Part shown: piece after piece, positions 6,291 to 8,075 of the stretch | Layout of the letters: each line of letters starts with the position of its first letter | How positions within the stretch are numbered: the stretch's first letter is position 1 | Assembly: GCA_005878995.1 (NCBI GenBank) | Contig: VBME01000069.1 | Span: forward strand, 1-8,075 | DNA length: 8,075 nucleotides | Direction: 5' to 3' | Source of the DNA: Methanobacteriota archaeon | GTDB taxonomy: Archaea; Thermoplasmatota; Thermoplasmata; RBG-16-68-12 | Position numbers and translations under genes: made by a program | The notes under the pieces: generated by a model | Told to the model about the DNA's origin: nothing | The model's database searches: none | Seen by the model: only the letters and a program-made list of their open reading frames with translations

Positions 6291-7061
6291 ATGGAGTCGA
6301 CGGGCCTTGCCCGCTTTCTCTTTGAACTCGCCTCCGAAGAGCGACTTGGCATTCTCGCGGCGATTTCCGAAAAACCGCTCCGGCACGCCCAGATCGCCCG
6401 ACGTGTCCGGATGACCGACTCGGAGACCACGCGCCACTTGAACCGACTCACGGCCGCCGGTCTCGTCACGAAGGGTCCGCAGAGCGAGTATGAGCCAACG
6501 AACCTGGCCCGTCTCGTGTCCGCCGATTTCCCGTTCTTCAGTTTCCTGCTGGCGTATCGCGAGTTTCTCCTGAATCACGACGTGCTCGTGCTGCCGCCCG
6601 GGTTCGTGGAGCGGCTCGGCGCGTTGAGCGGAGGCGTGTTGACGAAGGGAACGTACAACGTCGTGGCGACCCAAGAGCGCTCGTTGCGGGGCGCCAAGCG
6701 ACGGATCTGGGTCCTCTCCGAGCAGGCGTTCGAGCAGGCCCTTCCCATCCTGCGGGAGAAGGCGTCCGGCGGCGCGGACGTTCGTGTGATCCGGCCCCGC
6801 GAGGTGTTCCAGGACCCCGTTCCGCTCTCGGCGGTGAAGCGAAACTACCCCCTGCGACTCCTGGGAGAGGCGAGGATGTTTCTCGCCGTGGTCGACGACG
6901 TGGCAGGGGTCTGTTTCCCCAATCTCCACGGTGAAGTCGACATGGCGACCATGGTCTTCCTGGACGATGGCGTGGGGTGCAAATGGGCGGAAGATCTCTT
7001 CCTCCATTTCTGGAACGAGGCGCGAGAACGGCTGGACGCGCCGACGTTGCCGGACGGATAG
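6291..7061 (+). CDS. Winged-helix transcriptional regulator, FilR1-like (DUF1724 type)
   Basis: 256-residue cytoplasmic DNA-binding protein. Residues 5-75 are an ArsR/MarR-like winged helix: FLFELASEERLGILAAI, then the helix-turn-helix AQIARRVRMTDSETTRHLNRL (33-53), AAGLV and a short wing ending in YEPT. Residues about 100-250 match the FilR1/DUF1724 sensor region, with GTYNVVATQERSLRGAKRRIWVLSEQ, a DVRVIRPREV strand, FLAVVDDVAGVCFP and the closing D-x-x-x-x-x-W-AEDLFLHFWNEAR. This architecture is mainly archaeal; FilR1 itself is linked to regulation in methanogens, but the ligand here is unknown. The ATG at 6291 is the first codon of a predicted leaderless transcript. The divergent MFS pump is the obvious candidate target, plus self-control. 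The malate synthase gene downstream on the same strand is separated by 196 bases and probably transcribed independently. Confidence 0.86.
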   Translation: MESTGLARFLFELASEERLGILAAISEKPLRHAQIARRVRMTDSETTRHLNRLTAAGLVTKGPQSEYEPTNLARLVSADFPFFSFLLAYREFLLNHDVLVLPPGFVERLGALSGGVLTKGTYNVVATQERSLRGAKRRIWVLSEQAFEQALPILREKASGGADVRVIRPREVFQDPVPLSAVKRNYPLRLLGEARMFLAVVDDVAGVCFPNLHGEVDMATMVFLDDGVGCKWAEDLFLHFWNEARERLDAPTLPDG

Positions 7062-7170
7062 CGGAATCGAATCCCAGCAGGCCCACCCCGTTCGTTACGG
7101 ACCCTGGATCACCCTGTCGACGTTATAGCGAGCTGGATCGAACGGCCTCAACGGATTCCCATACCAACTC

Positions 7171-7191
7171 GTGTGTGGAACGTCAACACAC
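7171..7191. repeat. Inverted repeat upstream of malate synthase
   Basis: GTGTGT (7171-7176) and ACACAC (7186-7191) form a perfect six-base inverted repeat with a nine-base spacer, 67 bases before the malate synthase start. It could be a regulator site or a hairpin in a leader; it is short and unproven. A TATA-like GTTATAG lies further upstream (7121-7127), which would give a leader of about 100 bases containing this repeat. Confidence 0.3.
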
Positions 7192-7257
7192 AAAGGAACA
7201 TAGGTGAGCCCGGCATAGGTCCCGCCCGAGCCGGAAGGGGGCTCGATCAAGGCGACG

Positions 7258-8075
7258 ATGGCCGGCGGTGTGGACATTCGCGGCCCGGTCGAAGGGCGCG
7301 TCCAAAGCATCCTGACCCCGGAAGCGCTCGCGTTTCTGGCAATGCTCCACCGAGCCTTCGACGCGACCCGAAAGAGCCTGTTGGAGGAACGCATGAAACG
7401 TTGGGAAGATTTGCGCCGCGGGAGCACGTTGGATTTCCTCCCCGAGACGAGGCCTGTCCGGGAGGGCGAGTGGCGTGTCGCATCGGTCCCGAAGGACCTC
7501 CAGGACCGGCGGGTCGAGATTACCGGGCCGGTCGAACGGAAGATGATGATCAACGCACTGAACTCAGGCGCGAAGGTGTTCATGGCCGATTTTGAAGATT
7601 CCCTCTCGCCGACCTGGTCGAACGTCGTCGTGGGTCACGTGAACCTCGTCGACGCGGTTCGTCGGACGATCGCCTACGACGCGCCGGACGGCCGCACGTA
7701 TCGTCTGAAGGACCGGATCGCGACCCTCCTCGTACGACCGCGAGGATGGCACCTCGAGGAGAAGCACCTGAGGGTCGATGGCCATCCCGTATCCGCCAGC
7801 TTGGCGGACTTCGGCTTGTTCTTCTTCCACAACGCGAAGGAACTTCTCGCGCGCGGCACGGGCCCGTACTTCTATTTGCCGAAGCTCGAGGGTCACCTCG
7901 AAGCCCGCCTCTGGAATGTCGTCTTCCTGCGAGCCGAGGAGGCGTTGGGTCTGCCTCGAGGCACGATCAAGGCGACCGTCCTGATCGAGACGATCCCAGC
8001 GGCGTTCGAGATGAATGAGATCCTGTACGAACTCCGGGAGCATATCGTCGGACTGAACGCGGGCCGTTGGGACTA
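7258..8075 (+). CDS. aceB: Malate synthase A, 5' part (runs off the window)
   Basis: First 272 complete codons of a protein usually about 530 residues long. Malate synthase condenses glyoxylate with acetyl-CoA to give malate and CoA, the second step unique to the glyoxylate cycle. Diagnostic A-form blocks: [26 protein letters not shown] (95-120), [17 protein letters not shown] (159-175), [19 protein letters not shown] (202-220), [28 protein letters not shown] (235-262), and GLNAGRWD. Glu244 and Asp272 are the expected magnesium ligands, 28 residues apart as in characterised malate synthases; Arg160 is the probable active-site arginine. The catalytic aspartate and the C-terminal plug lie beyond the window. 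The ATG at 7258 is the first start after an in-frame TAG at 7216; no good ribosome binding site or TATA box at leaderless distance is seen, so the start is moderately sure. Isocitrate lyase is not in this window. Confidence 0.94.
   Translation, partial: MAGGVDIRGPVEGRVQSILTPEALAFLAMLHRAFDATRKSLLEERMKRWEDLRRGSTLDFLPETRPVREGEWRVASVPKDLQDRRVEITGPVERKMMINALNSGAKVFMADFEDSLSPTWSNVVVGHVNLVDAVRRTIAYDAPDGRTYRLKDRIATLLVRPRGWHLEEKHLRVDGHPVSASLADFGLFFFHNAKELLARGTGPYFYLPKLEGHLEARLWNVVFLRAEEALGLPRGTIKATVLIETIPAAFEMNEILYELREHIVGLNAGRWD

Noticed and set aside
6267..7007. 246-codon minus-strand frame opposite the regulator
   Set aside because: It is a shadow with a His/Arg-rich composition; the plus-strand frame has a clear helix-turn-helix and FilR1-like domain.
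7062..7085. GGAATCGAATCC resembling the T-arm of a tRNA
   Set aside because: Only three stem pairs form, the TTCGA loop is altered, and the DNA before it is the regulator's coding end, so no acceptor, D or anticodon arms exist.
7564..8043. 159-codon minus-strand frame at the right edge
   Set aside because: It is the antisense shadow of malate synthase, whose plus-strand frame has unmistakable catalytic motifs.

Overview
The window most likely comes from an uncultured, GC-rich archaeon, possibly a member of the Thermoplasmatota; the phylum is an inference. The archaeal case rests on three points. Several genes have TATA-like boxes in the archaeal position, centred about 27 bases before the presumed transcription start. 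Two of these (msrB and the regulator at 6291) predict transcripts starting on the first base of the start codon, i.e. leaderless mRNAs, while others carry GGAGG- or GGTGA-type ribosome binding sites. The regulator also has a FilR1-like architecture, a group mainly found in archaea.

Layout: eight protein genes in four same-strand pairs (--, ++, --, ++). Positions 1-101 hold nothing I can call. On the minus strand, 102-587 is a Dps miniferritin and 696-2672 is a 658-residue membrane-anchored SPFH/band-7 (flotillin-like) protein with four N-terminal beta-type repeats. On the plus strand, 2895-3281 is methionine-R-sulfoxide reductase B and 3446-3829 a small VOC/glyoxalase-fold protein. A hairpin with a T-rich tail (3862-3895) separates these from the convergent minus-strand pair: a RibD-C/dihydrofolate-reductase-like protein (3987-4556) and a 14-helix DHA2-type MFS efflux pump (4691-6220). 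Diverging from the pump across 70 bases is the FilR1-like winged-helix regulator (6291-7061). The window ends inside the first half of malate synthase A (7258 to the edge).

How the genes may work together: Dps removes iron and peroxide, MsrB repairs oxidised methionine, VOC proteins often act on reactive carbonyls or xenobiotics, SPFH proteins organise membranes, and the pump with its divergent regulator looks like a local efflux/sensor unit. This reads as a stress and detoxification neighbourhood next to a glyoxylate-cycle gene. No RNA gene, CRISPR array, insertion sequence or recognisable defence system is visible. The least ordinary item is the repeat-SPFH-coiled-coil protein, whose domain order recalls the major vault protein; that comparison is a hypothesis.
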